37,078 bases of DNA, taken from assembly GCA_003647375.1 (NCBI GenBank), contig QMMS01000007.1, positions 1 through 37,078 of the forward strand, written 5' to 3'. Every line of letters begins with the position of its first letter. Position 1 is the first letter of the stretch. This document shows, piece by piece, positions 23,830 through 32,798 of this stretch. The position numbers and the translations under genes were made by a program. The notes beneath the pieces are model-generated. The model was not told where the DNA came from. It was given only the letters and a program-made list of their open reading frames with translations, and made no database searches. This DNA comes from Deltaproteobacteria bacterium. Lineage in GTDB: Bacteria > Desulfobacterota > Desulfobacteria > Desulfobacterales > B30-G6.

Positions 23830-26121
23830 ATGTTTTCCTTTATTAAAAATTCTTCCAGGAATGCCGATTTAGATCGCTTTCCACTTTCTACCTATACATT
23901 GAATTTCTCCCTGGACCGGATCGTTCCGGGAGTAGACAATGTCCGACACGACGTTTACCTGAGTCCCTCTTTCTGCGAAGCCGCCGATAAAATTGTCCCA
24001 CAGATCATTGCTAAAAATGTCGAATCGAATGAATTTTTCAGAATTGACAAACCCGATGTTTGGGCCAAAAAAGTAAATGACTTCAAGCGGTGCTACCGCC
24101 GGTTCATGGAAGATGCCATCTACAAGTCAAAACAGGAAAACAATCCTCAAATAGACTTTTTGGCTCAAACGGCCGTAATGAAAATGCTCATTACGGACAT
24201 GCGGAATCAGTTCGAAAAGACCACCACCAAGATCAAAAATCTAATCCGCAAAGACAAACTGACAGACCGGCATCAGACAGAGAATAAATCCAAAAAAAAT
24301 GAATCCCTTTCGATTGTCCTGCAGAACAAGGACGGTTTTTTAAGAAAAGTGGGACTACAACTATTTTCCCTGCTATCCGACGTCAACAAAGAAAAACTCA
24401 AAACAATACGTGAGGCAAACTTCGGGGCTGAAAAACTGCTACCGGACGATATCCTCGATAATCCAATTTTTCATTCACTAAATCACTACCACGATGCCTT
24501 CCTCATCGATGAATATGATATCATTTTTGGCAGACGACTCGAGGACCCGGACAATTATGACAATCTGATCAATCTGCTGAAACAACTCTTTTGTGAAATT
24601 ATTGATAAAAGTTCACAACAGGAACGAAAAGAAGATGACAACACATATAGCGGATCGGATAGATCAACCGGCACAGCCGACATCTACAAGTATCTCAAGC
24701 AGATCGATAATATCGATTGGCTATTGAACTATTTTGAAACCCTTGAAAAGATCAAAAAAAACAAAAAACAGAAAGCAGACAACGCCGATATTGTTAATCT
24801 GAAAGCCCTGGCTGCCAATCAAAAAATCATCCTTCAAGACTTTTTTAAGGCGTTTAACAAAGCCCGTCTGATTCAAAAAATTTCCGCCTCCTATGAAATG
24901 CGATCGATCTACCAAATCTACTGTCCCCCGCTGGTGCCACAGCAGATTCTCATTTTCATGATCGACCCAAAATCAAGAAAAATAGTCATTAAACGACTGA
25001 AGCAGCTGAAAAAAATTTATCGCAGGCCATTTTCTCTGGGACCTCTGAAAAAACAGATCAAAAGACTCGAATTCCTGCGGGTGAAAGATAAAAAGAAATA
25101 CCTGATTCGATTCCTCAAGGGGATTGCCCACTATCATCGGGATATTGAAAACCACAGAATAATCAGTGAGGCAATGGATCGGATCAACTTGACTACGGAT
25201 GATAAAATCCTCAACTTATCGAGGGCAAACAATACCCTGTATGAATTTCTGCTTCCCAGCGAGAAGTGGGAAGATGAAAAGCCTATCATCAACCACGTCG
25301 TGATAAAGGCAGATGTGAGGGGATCGACCGACATCACTCACCAGATGATAAAAAGAGGATTGAATCCCGCCTCCTATTTCAGTCTCAATTTTTTCAATCC
25401 CATATCTGATATTCTCAAGGATTATGGAGCTGTCAAAGTATTTATCGAGGGCGATGCCATTATCCTGGCAATTTTTGAAAGAGAGGGGACACCCGAAGGG
25501 TGGTACGGTGTAGCCAGGGCATGCGGTATTGCTATGAACATGCTGTTTATTATCAAGCGCTACAATGATAAAAGCAAAAATAATCAACTGCCGATCCTCG
25601 AACTCGGTATCGGCATCAATTATCTTGAATCATCGCCAACATTTCTCTTCGATGGGAACCAGCGCATAATGATCTCCTCGGCTATTAACATCGCTGACCG
25701 CCAGTCGAGCTGCTCAAAACCTCTGCGCAAGATCTTTTCGAAAATGAAACCTGCCTTCAACCTCTATGTTTACCAGACAGCATCAGAAGATGATATGCTG
25801 AAAACTTCGGACGATATCTCTGTGAGATACAATGTCAATGGCATCGATCTGAATCCCGATGGTTTTAAAAAGCTCTCTAAAGAAATCAATCTGACCACGT
25901 TCAATACGGACATTCCCGAACTCAAACGGAAAAATATCAAGCTGCATACAGGCAAGTTCCCCTTGACATCCGGCAGATTCCAGCGCCTCGTCATCAGGGA
26001 ATCCAAAATTCGCCAGATACATCCAGATACATTTGCATCCTTAAAACTCACCAATAGAAGTTATTTTGAAGTCTGTACCCATCCTGCGGTTTACCAGCAT
26101 GTGAGAAACGTAGCGAAGTGA
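23830..26121 (+). CDS. Large protein with C-terminal divergent class III nucleotide-cyclase-like domain
   Basis: A 763-residue soluble protein rich in Lys, Asp and Asn, with no membrane segment. The first ~490 residues are helical and unrecognised. Residues about 488-640 read as a cyclase homology domain: VVIKADVRGSTDITHQM (metal Asp495), KVFIEGDAIILAIFER (second metal Asp542), LELGIGINYL, and SAINIADRQSS with the Asn620-xxx-Arg624 pair matching the transition-state Asn/Arg of class III cyclases. All four catalytic landmarks are thus present, so it may be active. The ribosome binding site is weak. Its downstream neighbour is convergent and no cyclic-nucleotide receptor is nearby. Confidence 0.6.
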   Translation: MFSFIKNSSRNADLDRFPLSTYTLNFSLDRIVPGVDNVRHDVYLSPSFCEAADKIVPQIIAKNVESNEFFRIDKPDVWAKKVNDFKRCYRRFMEDAIYKSKQENNPQIDFLAQTAVMKMLITDMRNQFEKTTTKIKNLIRKDKLTDRHQTENKSKKNESLSIVLQNKDGFLRKVGLQLFSLLSDVNKEKLKTIREANFGAEKLLPDDILDNPIFHSLNHYHDAFLIDEYDIIFGRRLEDPDNYDNLINLLKQLFCEIIDKSSQQERKEDDNTYSGSDRSTGTADIYKYLKQIDNIDWLLNYFETLEKIKKNKKQKADNADIVNLKALAANQKIILQDFFKAFNKARLIQKISASYEMRSIYQIYCPPLVPQQILIFMIDPKSRKIVIKRLKQLKKIYRRPFSLGPLKKQIKRLEFLRVKDKKKYLIRFLKGIAHYHRDIENHRIISEAMDRINLTTDDKILNLSRANNTLYEFLLPSEKWEDEKPIINHVVIKADVRGSTDITHQMIKRGLNPASYFSLNFFNPISDILKDYGAVKVFIEGDAIILAIFEREGTPEGWYGVARACGIAMNMLFIIKRYNDKSKNNQLPILELGIGINYLESSPTFLFDGNQRIMISSAINIADRQSSCSKPLRKIFSKMKPAFNLYVYQTASEDDMLKTSDDISVRYNVNGIDLNPDGFKKLSKEINLTTFNTDIPELKRKNIKLHTGKFPLTSGRFQRLVIRESKIRQIHPDTFASLKLTNRSYFEVCTHPAVYQHVRNVAK

Positions 26122-26183
26122 AATGCCGCACTATAAACAACGGAGCTTGCTGCAGGGATAGAAATTTTTATCTTTCGTTCTGG

Positions 26184-26223
26184 AGCGACAAGGTCGCGTT
26201 CAATAAAATCGTTCTACGATTTT
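26184..26223. repeat. Composite palindrome AAAATCGT…ACGATTTT + GCGACAAGGTCGC, copy 2
   Basis: On the minus strand it repeats the order of 16501-16540. The AAAATCGTAGAACGATTTT half (26205-26223) contains the TAG stop of the gene at 26214. It lies between two convergent genes and may end both transcripts. Confidence 0.75.
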
Positions 26224-26996
26224 ATTACGGCTTGAAGAAGGGCCTGAAACACGTCGGGTCCCTCTACGGGGGCAGGCGCCATACCCTTTGCGACCTGGCG
26301 TATCCATTCAATTTTTCCTTTATCTAAAACCGACATACTCTCATCGATGAATTTCAGCTCGTTATGCATCTTTCCATAAAGAACCATAGGGCCAAAAAAC
26401 GTCCCTTGTTTCGATTTTTTGGTAGACAATCCCATGACATAAAAATGTCCGGCCAACAACTCTTTTGGCGCATGTTGAAAACCCAGAAGCTCTCCAAACA
26501 AGGAGAGACTTTCAATGACACCATCCTGATAGGCGTTTTCCAGTGAGGCAGTCCCATCTTCAGCCATAGCAATCAGATCGGCTTTTTTATAGCTGAGATC
26601 CAGCAGATCGATACATTCTTTCTGGAGCGCTTCCAGCGTTTCAGGCCCCTTTTTCACAATGACGTCCTTATCATTGAGTATCTTGAAGGCATTGCGAATG
26701 CTGATCATCTCCTTGACTGTTGGGCTTCTCCTCATAGTGACATCCGCTACCGTCGTCAAATACATGGGCAGATCATTTCCCAGAACGATGATGCGGTGTT
26801 TTTCTCCATCGGTCTTTTGGATGTATAAATCCAGGTCACGTTCTTTATGATGGGTGTATGGGCTCATGCCAAGAAGCTCGCGCACGGCATTGATATCTGT
26901 TCTTTTGCCACTATCAACAGATCCCATGGATGTGAGAATATTTTGCCCAAGAAACTTGATCCTGATTTTTTTTAGAAGATTTTCTTTAAAAGACAT
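26214..26996 (-). CDS. Conserved-looking protein of unknown function
   Basis: A 260-residue soluble protein, not recognised. It has no signal peptide, no membrane helix, and few Cys. The first part carries a mixed alpha/beta stretch (DGEKHRIIVLGNDLPMYLTTVADVTMRRSPTVKEMISI...) and the second helices ending KIEWIRQVAKGMAP. The frame opens at a TTG near 27077, but ATG 26996 is preceded by GAGGG 8 nt away and begins MSFKENLLKKI. The stop codon lies inside a palindromic repeat. It faces the cyclase-like gene and the citrate synthase gene runs away from it. Confidence 0.6.
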   Translation of the reverse strand: MSFKENLLKKIRIKFLGQNILTSMGSVDSGKRTDINAVRELLGMSPYTHHKERDLDLYIQKTDGEKHRIIVLGNDLPMYLTTVADVTMRRSPTVKEMISIRNAFKILNDKDVIVKKGPETLEALQKECIDLLDLSYKKADLIAMAEDGTASLENAYQDGVIESLSLFGELLGFQHAPKELLAGHFYVMGLSTKKSKQGTFFGPMVLYGKMHNELKFIDESMSVLDKGKIEWIRQVAKGMAPAPVEGPDVFQALLQAVIKS

Positions 26997-27085
26997 GGTA
27001 GCCCTCAAATAGCTGTGTATGGTTCCGATCTGTTCATCAAATGCTATTATCATAGATGAATAAGGTACCTTTTTCAATCACCTTC

Positions 27086-27114
27086 TTGACCGGATATACA
27101 AATTGACGTATGTA
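27086..27114 (+). promoter_or_regulatory. Candidate promoter of the citrate synthase gene
   Basis: TTGACC (27086-27091) is separated by 17 bp from TATGTA (27109-27114). GAAAGGA follows about 12 nt before the ATG at 27145. Confidence 0.5.
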
Positions 27115-27144
27115 ATTTAATTTTTAGAAAGGACACCAGAATTC

Positions 27145-28425
27145 ATGCCTGAATATGTTGAATTAAATTACAAGGGAAAACAGTACAAACTTCCGGTCAT
27201 TATTGGAACAGAGGGGGAAAAAGCCATCGACATCTCCAATCTGCGTCAAGACACTGGTTTTATAACGCTTGATGTCGGATACGGCAACACGGGAAGTTGC
27301 AGAAGTACCATTACTTTCATGGATGGTGAAAATGGCATTCTTAGATATCGGGGTATCCCTGTAGAACAACTGGCTGAGCATGCCACCTTCAAGGAAACCG
27401 CGTATTTGTTGATACACGGCCGCCTCCCCACGTGGAAAGAACACCGCCAATTTTCAGTCCTTCTGAACGATCATTCTCTAGTCCATGAAGACATGCGTTC
27501 TTTTTACCAGCATTATCCAAGGGGATCGCATCCCATGGGAATTCTCTCCGCCATGCTCAACGCCTTGAAAAGCTTCTACCCGGAGTTGGAAGTCCTGGAG
27601 GAGGAAATGGACATCACCGTAACCCGCCTCCTGGCAAAGGTCCGCACAATGGCGGCCATGTCCTACAAAATATCCCGTGGTCATCGTGTTGTTTACCCTC
27701 GCCCGGACCTTGCTTACTGTGAAAATTTTTTGAACATGATGTTCGACAGCCCTGTCCGACCATATAAAATTCATCCGGATGTCGTCAAAGCCTTGCGGGT
27801 TTTCTGGATCCTGCATGCCGACCACGAGCAGAACTGCTCCACTTCCGCCATCAGAATCGTCGGCAGCGGACGCGTCAACCTGTATGCTGCCATCTCTGCG
27901 GGAATCGCTGCTCTCTGGGGTCCTCTGCACGGCGGGGCAAATCAGGCAGTAGTCGAAATGCTTGCAGACATCCAAACTGACGGGAGCAGTATACAGCGGG
28001 TCATCGAGCGTGCCAAAGACAGAAAGGATCCCTACCGCCTCATGGGTTTCGGTCACAGGGTATACAAAACCTACGACCCCCGGGCAAAGATCATGAAAAA
28101 AACCTGTGATACGCTTCTCTCAAAACTGGCCATCCAGGACCCTCTCCTCGAAATCGCTAAAGATTTGGAAGAGGCTGCTTTAAAAGATGACTACTTTATC
28201 GAATACAACCTCTACCCCAATGTGGATTTTTACAGCGGTATTGTCCTGCGTGCCATAGGCATTCCGACGAACATGTTCCCGGTGATGTTTGCCATCGGAA
28301 GATTACCTGGCTGGATTGCACAGTGGTTGGAGAGCATGAACGATCCGCACTGGAAGCTGTGCCGTCCCCGGCAAATCTATACGGGCCCTGAAAAAACCGA
28401 TTATGTCCCCTTTGAACAGCGATAA
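27145..28425 (+). CDS. gltA: Citrate synthase
   Basis: Condenses acetyl-CoA and oxaloacetate to citrate in the oxidative TCA cycle. All active-site landmarks are present: HADHEQNCSTSAIRIVG, LHGGANQAVV (His262), MGFGHRVYKTYDPRAK (His304), and NVDFYSGIVLRAIGIP (Asp361), the positions of E. coli His264, His305 and Asp362. Its 426 residues and the N-terminal beta region (ELNYKGKQYKLPVIIGTEGEKAIDI) identify the hexameric, NADH-regulated type I branch. A 2-methylcitrate synthase cannot be excluded by eye. It is a single-gene unit with its own terminator. Confidence 0.93.
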   Translation: MPEYVELNYKGKQYKLPVIIGTEGEKAIDISNLRQDTGFITLDVGYGNTGSCRSTITFMDGENGILRYRGIPVEQLAEHATFKETAYLLIHGRLPTWKEHRQFSVLLNDHSLVHEDMRSFYQHYPRGSHPMGILSAMLNALKSFYPELEVLEEEMDITVTRLLAKVRTMAAMSYKISRGHRVVYPRPDLAYCENFLNMMFDSPVRPYKIHPDVVKALRVFWILHADHEQNCSTSAIRIVGSGRVNLYAAISAGIAALWGPLHGGANQAVVEMLADIQTDGSSIQRVIERAKDRKDPYRLMGFGHRVYKTYDPRAKIMKKTCDTLLSKLAIQDPLLEIAKDLEEAALKDDYFIEYNLYPNVDFYSGIVLRAIGIPTNMFPVMFAIGRLPGWIAQWLESMNDPHWKLCRPRQIYTGPEKTDYVPFEQR

Positions 28426-28429
28426 AAAA

Positions 28430-28458
28430 AGCCCTGCAGAAATCTGCAGGGCTTTTTT
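28430..28458 (+). terminator. Intrinsic terminator of the citrate synthase gene
   Basis: AGCCCTGCAGA pairs with TCTGCAGGGCT around a short A-rich loop, followed by six T. It also has seven A on its 5' side, so it would work for the opposite strand too. Confidence 0.9.
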
Positions 28459-28504
28459 ATTTGCTATAATTAGCCATGTCGCATGCGGTCCGGAAAGCCA
28501 CTCA

Positions 28505-28547
28505 AATAGAAAATGTCCCGGCATAAAATGCCGGGACATTTTCTATT
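28505..28547 (-). terminator. Perfect 19-bp inverted repeat after upp
   Basis: A 19-bp arm with core AATGTCCCGGCA and its exact reverse complement are separated by TAAAA. The TTTTCTATT tail on either side makes it a likely bidirectional terminator serving the uracil phosphoribosyltransferase gene. Confidence 0.75.
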
Positions 28548-29172
28548 ATTTGGTTCCAAATATTTTATCACCCGCATCCCCCAGTCCGGGAAGAATATAA
28601 CCGATCTCATTCAATCTCTCGTCAACAGCTGCCACGTATACATCTGCATCAGGGTGCTCCTTCTCTACCCTTGCAATTCCTTCAGGGGCAGCCACGATAA
28701 AAATACCTCTAATTTTCTTGCAGCCGGACTCTTTCAGAAAATCGATTGTAGCACATAAAGTGCCGCCGGTGGCAAGCATGGGATCCAGTATCAATGCAAT
28801 CCGCTCCTCCATATGGCTTGTCGTTTTAATATAGTATTTTACCGGTTCCAACGTTTTTTCGTTCCGATATAGACCGACCACGCTCACCTTTGCCGATGGA
28901 ATCAAGTCCAACACCCCGTCCATCATGCCGATACCCGCCCTTAAAATCGGGACAACTGTAATTTTCTTGCCCTTTATTCGTTCAACTTCGACATTCCCGG
29001 CCCAGCCCTGAATGGTTCTTATTTCCGTTTCCAGGTCTTTGGTCGCTTCATATGTCAGCAAGCTTGCCAGTTCCGATGCCAGATCACGAAAATCTTTTAC
29101 CGTCACATCATATTTTCGCATGAATCCCAGTTTGTGTTTGATCAATGGATGGTCAACAATATGTACCGTCAC
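28546..29172 (-). CDS. upp: Uracil phosphoribosyltransferase
   Basis: Salvage enzyme converting uracil and PRPP to UMP. The N-terminus ([20 protein letters not shown]) and the PRPP-binding loop [18 protein letters not shown] are diagnostic, as are [19 protein letters not shown] and the C-terminal [20 protein letters not shown]. The frame starts with GTG at 29178, but AAGGA abuts it; the GTG at 29172 has a 6-nt spacing and gives 208 residues, the family's length, so I choose it. It appears to be transcribed alone. Confidence 0.93.
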   Translation of the reverse strand: MTVHIVDHPLIKHKLGFMRKYDVTVKDFRDLASELASLLTYEATKDLETEIRTIQGWAGNVEVERIKGKKITVVPILRAGIGMMDGVLDLIPSAKVSVVGLYRNEKTLEPVKYYIKTTSHMEERIALILDPMLATGGTLCATIDFLKESGCKKIRGIFIVAAPEGIARVEKEHPDADVYVAAVDERLNEIGYILPGLGDAGDKIFGTK

Positions 29173-29288
29173 ACTCACTCCTTTTTAGAAACAGATAGTC
29201 GTATGGTTTTCCGGCTGATATACAGCTGTGTGAAATTGGGCATTCGCACAATACCGGTTCAAATAAAACTGTCATCCAGCAGGTTCTG

Positions 29289-29591
29289 CTAGAATTCCCC
29301 TAATGGTCGCGTGAAAGTGAACCTTGCCGGCGCCATCACCAGTTTTTCTCCCGCTTCCTTTACATTTTTTCCTAATGCTGAAAACGGTAACGATATAACA
29401 AACAGACCTACACCCAAAATAACGGCAACGATACCCAGCGGTCGAACGAGAAGTGCATCCGCTACCATGTTCTCCGTGGTGATCTCATCGTCCTGCATCA
29501 CCACCTGCGCAAATGAGTTCGAAGCGAATGCGGTGGTTACAAAGGCAACCACCAGTAGCATGACAAAGGTTTTTTTTGCAATTGTTCGCAT
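29289..29591 (-). CDS. Small exported/membrane protein, unknown function
   Basis: A 100-residue protein with a cleavable signal peptide (KKTFVMLLVVAFVTTAFA then SNSFAQ) followed by one membrane helix (GIVAVILGVGLFVISLPFSALG). It has a short polar C-terminus (LVMAPARFTFTRPLGEF). GGAGG 6 nt before the ATG at 29591 sets the start; the longer frame to 29636 lacks a site. No family is recognised. The divergently oriented priA gene starts about 190 nt upstream. Confidence 0.65.
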   Translation of the reverse strand: MRTIAKKTFVMLLVVAFVTTAFASNSFAQVVMQDDEITTENMVADALLVRPLGIVAVILGVGLFVISLPFSALGKNVKEAGEKLVMAPARFTFTRPLGEF

Positions 29592-29781
29592 GTATGCCTC
29601 CTTGATAAAAGAGTTTACCACTCTTTTTTCTGACAACGAAAAGTTCGTTCCAGGTCTGTTTCAATTCCTCGAATCTGCAAAGGCAAATTTATTCGTAAAA
29701 AGATTTTGCCTTAATCATCTGAAATCGGTTATAAATACATTATCAGACTTTGCCGGTTTTTTCAACCAAAGAACAGGATGT

Positions 29782-32250
29782 ATGTCATTTCATGTTTTTA
29801 AGACACCTATGAACAGAGAAAACAAGCTCATCGAAGTCGCCGTGGCTTTGCCGGTCCATGGAACATATTCCTATTCCGTTCCTGATAACCTCGCAGTTAT
29901 GATTGCACCGGGAAAAAGAATCATCGTTCCGTTTGGCAGTCGTCGGGTTACCGGATATGTTCTGGGGACACCCCATGAGACCTGTGATCTGAACCTGAAA
30001 AAGGTCCTGGATGTACTGGATGACGATCCGCTTTTTCCAGAGTCCATGGTTCCCTTTTTCAAGTGGATTTCGGAATACTACATGTGTCCGGTGGGGCAGG
30101 TCATTAAAAATGCGCTGCCGGGTGGGTTGACGACTGCTGAGCAGAACGTCCTTGCCATCACCCGTCAGGGATGCCGTTTTCTTGAACAAGGCATCATGAC
30201 CGCTACGGAAGAAAAAATTCTCAATACTTTAAAAACCGAATCCCTGAGTCTGAAGGCACTTGAAAAAAAGATCCGGCAGCCGCTTTCCACGGCTATCACC
30301 ATTGCCATGCTGGACAGGGGATGGGTTTGCCGGGAAAAAAAGCTCAGGGGTGGCCAAACACAACCGAAAACAGAAAAATTTATATCGCTGACCGATAAGG
30401 AACCCCATCAGGCAAAATTATCTGAAACAAGAAGAAAAATAATTGACTACCTAAAAAATGAGCATGAAGTCTCCTTGAAGGAATTGAAAAAAATCGTGCC
30501 GACGGCGCCTCAAATCGTGAAAGCCATGGCATCCTCCGGGCAGATCCGGCTCGACCAAAAGCAGGTCTATCGTGACCCGTTTGGAGAGCCGGTAAAGAGA
30601 GAAACACCGCCAACCCTGACCCTTGAACAGAAACAGATCGTCTCAAGGGTTCAAGAAGCGATGGGAAAAACATTTTCCCCATTCCTTCTTGTGGGAGTCA
30701 CCGGCAGCGGCAAAACGGAGGTCTATCTCCAACTTGCACTGGAAACCCTCAATAAAGGCCGGACCGTCATTATCCTGGTTCCCGAAATCGCCCTTATTTC
30801 TCAAATGGAAAGACGTTTTCGGTCGAGGTTCGGCAATCAGATAGCGATTCTTCACAGCGGGCTGTCCCCTGGAGAACGCTACGACCAGTGGTTAAAGCTT
30901 GCAAGAGGTGAGATCAATATCGCCATAGGCGCACGCTCTGCCATATTCGCACCCGTTAAAAATATCGGCCTGATCGTCGTTGACGAAGAACATGATGCTT
31001 CCTACAAACAGGAGGCGAAATTACGCTACAATGCCAGAGATCTCGCCATTGTCCGGGCCAAGCAACATAACGCAGTGGCGCTTCTTGGGTCAGCAACACC
31101 TTCCATTCAGTCTTACCACAATGCAATGACCGGTAAATATACACAGGTCTCCCTCACCAAGCGTATCATGAATCGCCGACTTCCTGACATCACCACTGTC
31201 GATTTGTGCAACATGAGAGATCAGCGTGGGTACCGCCGTTACTTTTCGAAAGAACTCCTTCTGGGGCTTGAGAACACGTTGAAGCGCAATGAACAGGCCA
31301 TTTTATTCCTCAACCGCCGGGGGTTTGCGAGTCTACCGATATGTGGCTCCTGCGGGAAGCCCCTCCAATGTAAAAATTGCGATATCTCCCTGACATATCA
31401 CCAGCAATCAAATGCCTATCGTTGCCACTACTGCGGTTTCTCCACGGCAGGCGGCACAAGTTGTCCTTCCTGCGGCATCGCCAACATCCGCCATCTGGGC
31501 TTTGGTACCGAGAAGATCGAAACAATCGTCAAGGACCTCTTTCCGAACAAAAACATCGCCAGGATGGACCGGGACACCGTCGCTCATAAGGGTTCCGTCC
31601 TTAAAATTCTCAAGGGGTTGAACGATGGAACCATCGATGTCCTCATCGGCACACAAATGGTTGCCAAGGGGCATGATTATCCGAATATCACACTTATAGG
31701 GGTTATCTGTGCCGATCTTTCACTCAGTTTTCCGGACTTCAGAGCCGGTGAGCAGACCTTTCAGCTCCTTGCTCAGGTGAGCGGCCGTGCCGGTAGAGGG
31801 GAAAGGCCGGGCAGCGTAATACTCCAGACCTACAACCCGGAACATTTCAGTATCCTTTGTGCCAAGCAACAGAATGTGCATCAGTTCTACGATCAGGAAA
31901 TTACCTTTCGAAAAGCCCTGAATTATCCGCCTTTTTCTCGAATGATTCAGATCATCCTTTCCAGCCGCGACAAGACCAAAGTCCATCAACATGCGCAGGC
32001 CCTTGGGGCAGCCTGTAAAACACTATTCAGAAACAACAACAAATTCAGGGAAACCATCGTGATGATGGGGCCCATAGAAGCTCCCTATGCCAAAATTGCC
32101 TCCAGATACCGATGGCAGATTCTGTTCAAAGGCAATCAGGCCGGATTGCTTCACCGGTATGTCCGCAAGCTGATGCTCCTGAGCCCTTCTCTGATGAGCA
32201 ACCGGCACGTCAAGATCACCATCGATATAGACCCTGTTTTCATGATGTAA
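29782..32250 (+). CDS. priA: Primosomal replication-restart helicase PriA
   Basis: DEAH-type 3'-5' helicase that reloads the replisome at stalled forks. The N-terminal 3'-DNA-binding domain is seen (VAVALPVHGTYSYSVPD), then the winged helix, the Walker A GVTGSGKTEVYLQLALE, DEEHDASYKQE, and the zinc-binding insert with eight Cys in four CxxC-type pairs (CGSCGKPLQCKNC...CHYCG...CPSCG), then helicase motifs V-VI (GTQMVAKGHDYPNITLIG, QVSGRAGRGERPG). At about 822 residues it is of normal length. The frame runs back to 29311, overlapping the preceding gene, so I take ATG 29782 with AGG upstream; ATG 29809 is an alternative. Confidence 0.93.
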   Translation: MSFHVFKTPMNRENKLIEVAVALPVHGTYSYSVPDNLAVMIAPGKRIIVPFGSRRVTGYVLGTPHETCDLNLKKVLDVLDDDPLFPESMVPFFKWISEYYMCPVGQVIKNALPGGLTTAEQNVLAITRQGCRFLEQGIMTATEEKILNTLKTESLSLKALEKKIRQPLSTAITIAMLDRGWVCREKKLRGGQTQPKTEKFISLTDKEPHQAKLSETRRKIIDYLKNEHEVSLKELKKIVPTAPQIVKAMASSGQIRLDQKQVYRDPFGEPVKRETPPTLTLEQKQIVSRVQEAMGKTFSPFLLVGVTGSGKTEVYLQLALETLNKGRTVIILVPEIALISQMERRFRSRFGNQIAILHSGLSPGERYDQWLKLARGEINIAIGARSAIFAPVKNIGLIVVDEEHDASYKQEAKLRYNARDLAIVRAKQHNAVALLGSATPSIQSYHNAMTGKYTQVSLTKRIMNRRLPDITTVDLCNMRDQRGYRRYFSKELLLGLENTLKRNEQAILFLNRRGFASLPICGSCGKPLQCKNCDISLTYHQQSNAYRCHYCGFSTAGGTSCPSCGIANIRHLGFGTEKIETIVKDLFPNKNIARMDRDTVAHKGSVLKILKGLNDGTIDVLIGTQMVAKGHDYPNITLIGVICADLSLSFPDFRAGEQTFQLLAQVSGRAGRGERPGSVILQTYNPEHFSILCAKQQNVHQFYDQEITFRKALNYPPFSRMIQIILSSRDKTKVHQHAQALGAACKTLFRNNNKFRETIVMMGPIEAPYAKIASRYRWQILFKGNQAGLLHRYVRKLMLLSPSLMSNRHVKITIDIDPVFMM

Positions 32251-32253
32251 ATG

Positions 32254-32290
32254 CAGGATTCGAGGATTCCAGGGGTCCAGGATTCGAGTG
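32254..32290. repeat. Word repeat, GGATTCGAGG / GGGGTCCAGG
   Basis: Repeated AGGATTCGAGGATTCC and GGTCCAGGATTCGAG words directly after the priA stop. The exact 19-mer AGGATTCCAGGGGTCCAGG (32263-32281) reappears in reverse orientation at 35832-35850. Confidence 0.6.
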
Positions 32291-32528
32291 ATATGCTTAA
32301 AATTTAGGAAAGAGTAAACCATACCAAAACAAAAAAGGCAGCCCAGGATGCCGACACATGATCCCACCTTTTATAGATTGCATAAGGCAGCTGATTGTCT
32401 TGACATTTGGTGGGATGCCGATTAGATTATGCCTTCCTGTGAACAATGATCTCAAGGACTATTTATGACAGGTTATAGTCCCTTAACTGTAAAATTTGTA
32501 ACTCCTCAAAAACTCCGGGTAGTGATCC

Positions 32529-32599
32529 TGGATTCCCGCCTTCGCGGGAATGACGATATGGTCTGAGTGCCTGTCATTCCCGCGAAGGCGGGAATCCAG
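32529..32599. repeat. Inverted repeat of GGATTCCCGCCTTCGCGGGA type
   Basis: A 27-bp arm (32529-32555) with core GGATTCCCGCCTTCGCGGGA and its exact reverse complement (32573-32599), 17 bp apart; each arm is itself a hairpin. This is a widespread dispersed repeat type in Desulfobacterota and other bacteria as far as I recall. Confidence 0.75.
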
Positions 32600-32684
32600 T
32601 GAGTATTCTTAAAGCATGAGCTACCCGAACTTATTGAGAAATTGCTAAAATTTGTGTATTTTGCGGCAAAGAGATAAAAATAAT

Positions 32685-32757
32685 CACGAAAACATGAAAT
32701 CTGAAAAACACGAAAATTATCATGGTCTTTTTCGTAGTTTCGTGATTTCGTGATAAA
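32685..32757. repeat. Word repeat, CACGAAA type
   Basis: TCACGAAAACATGAAA and ACACGAAAAT words are answered by TTTCGTAGTTTCGTGATTTCGTGA on the same strand. It is a loose inverted repeat in the leader of the DUF1573 gene. It may carry the promoter region; none is clear. Confidence 0.55.
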
Positions 32758-32798
32758 ATGTCTTTTTTTCCGGTTTACCCGGGTTGGGAGATAGGAAC

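Noticed and set aside
28303..28539. 78-codon minus-strand frame after citrate synthase
   Set aside because: It crosses the citrate synthase 3' end and its terminator and has no family signal.
29311..29781. N-terminal extension of the priA reading frame
   Set aside because: The frame is open from 29311 but this part overlaps the well-supported secreted-protein gene on the other strand and has no PriA similarity; PriA begins near MNRENKLIEVAVALPVHGTY.
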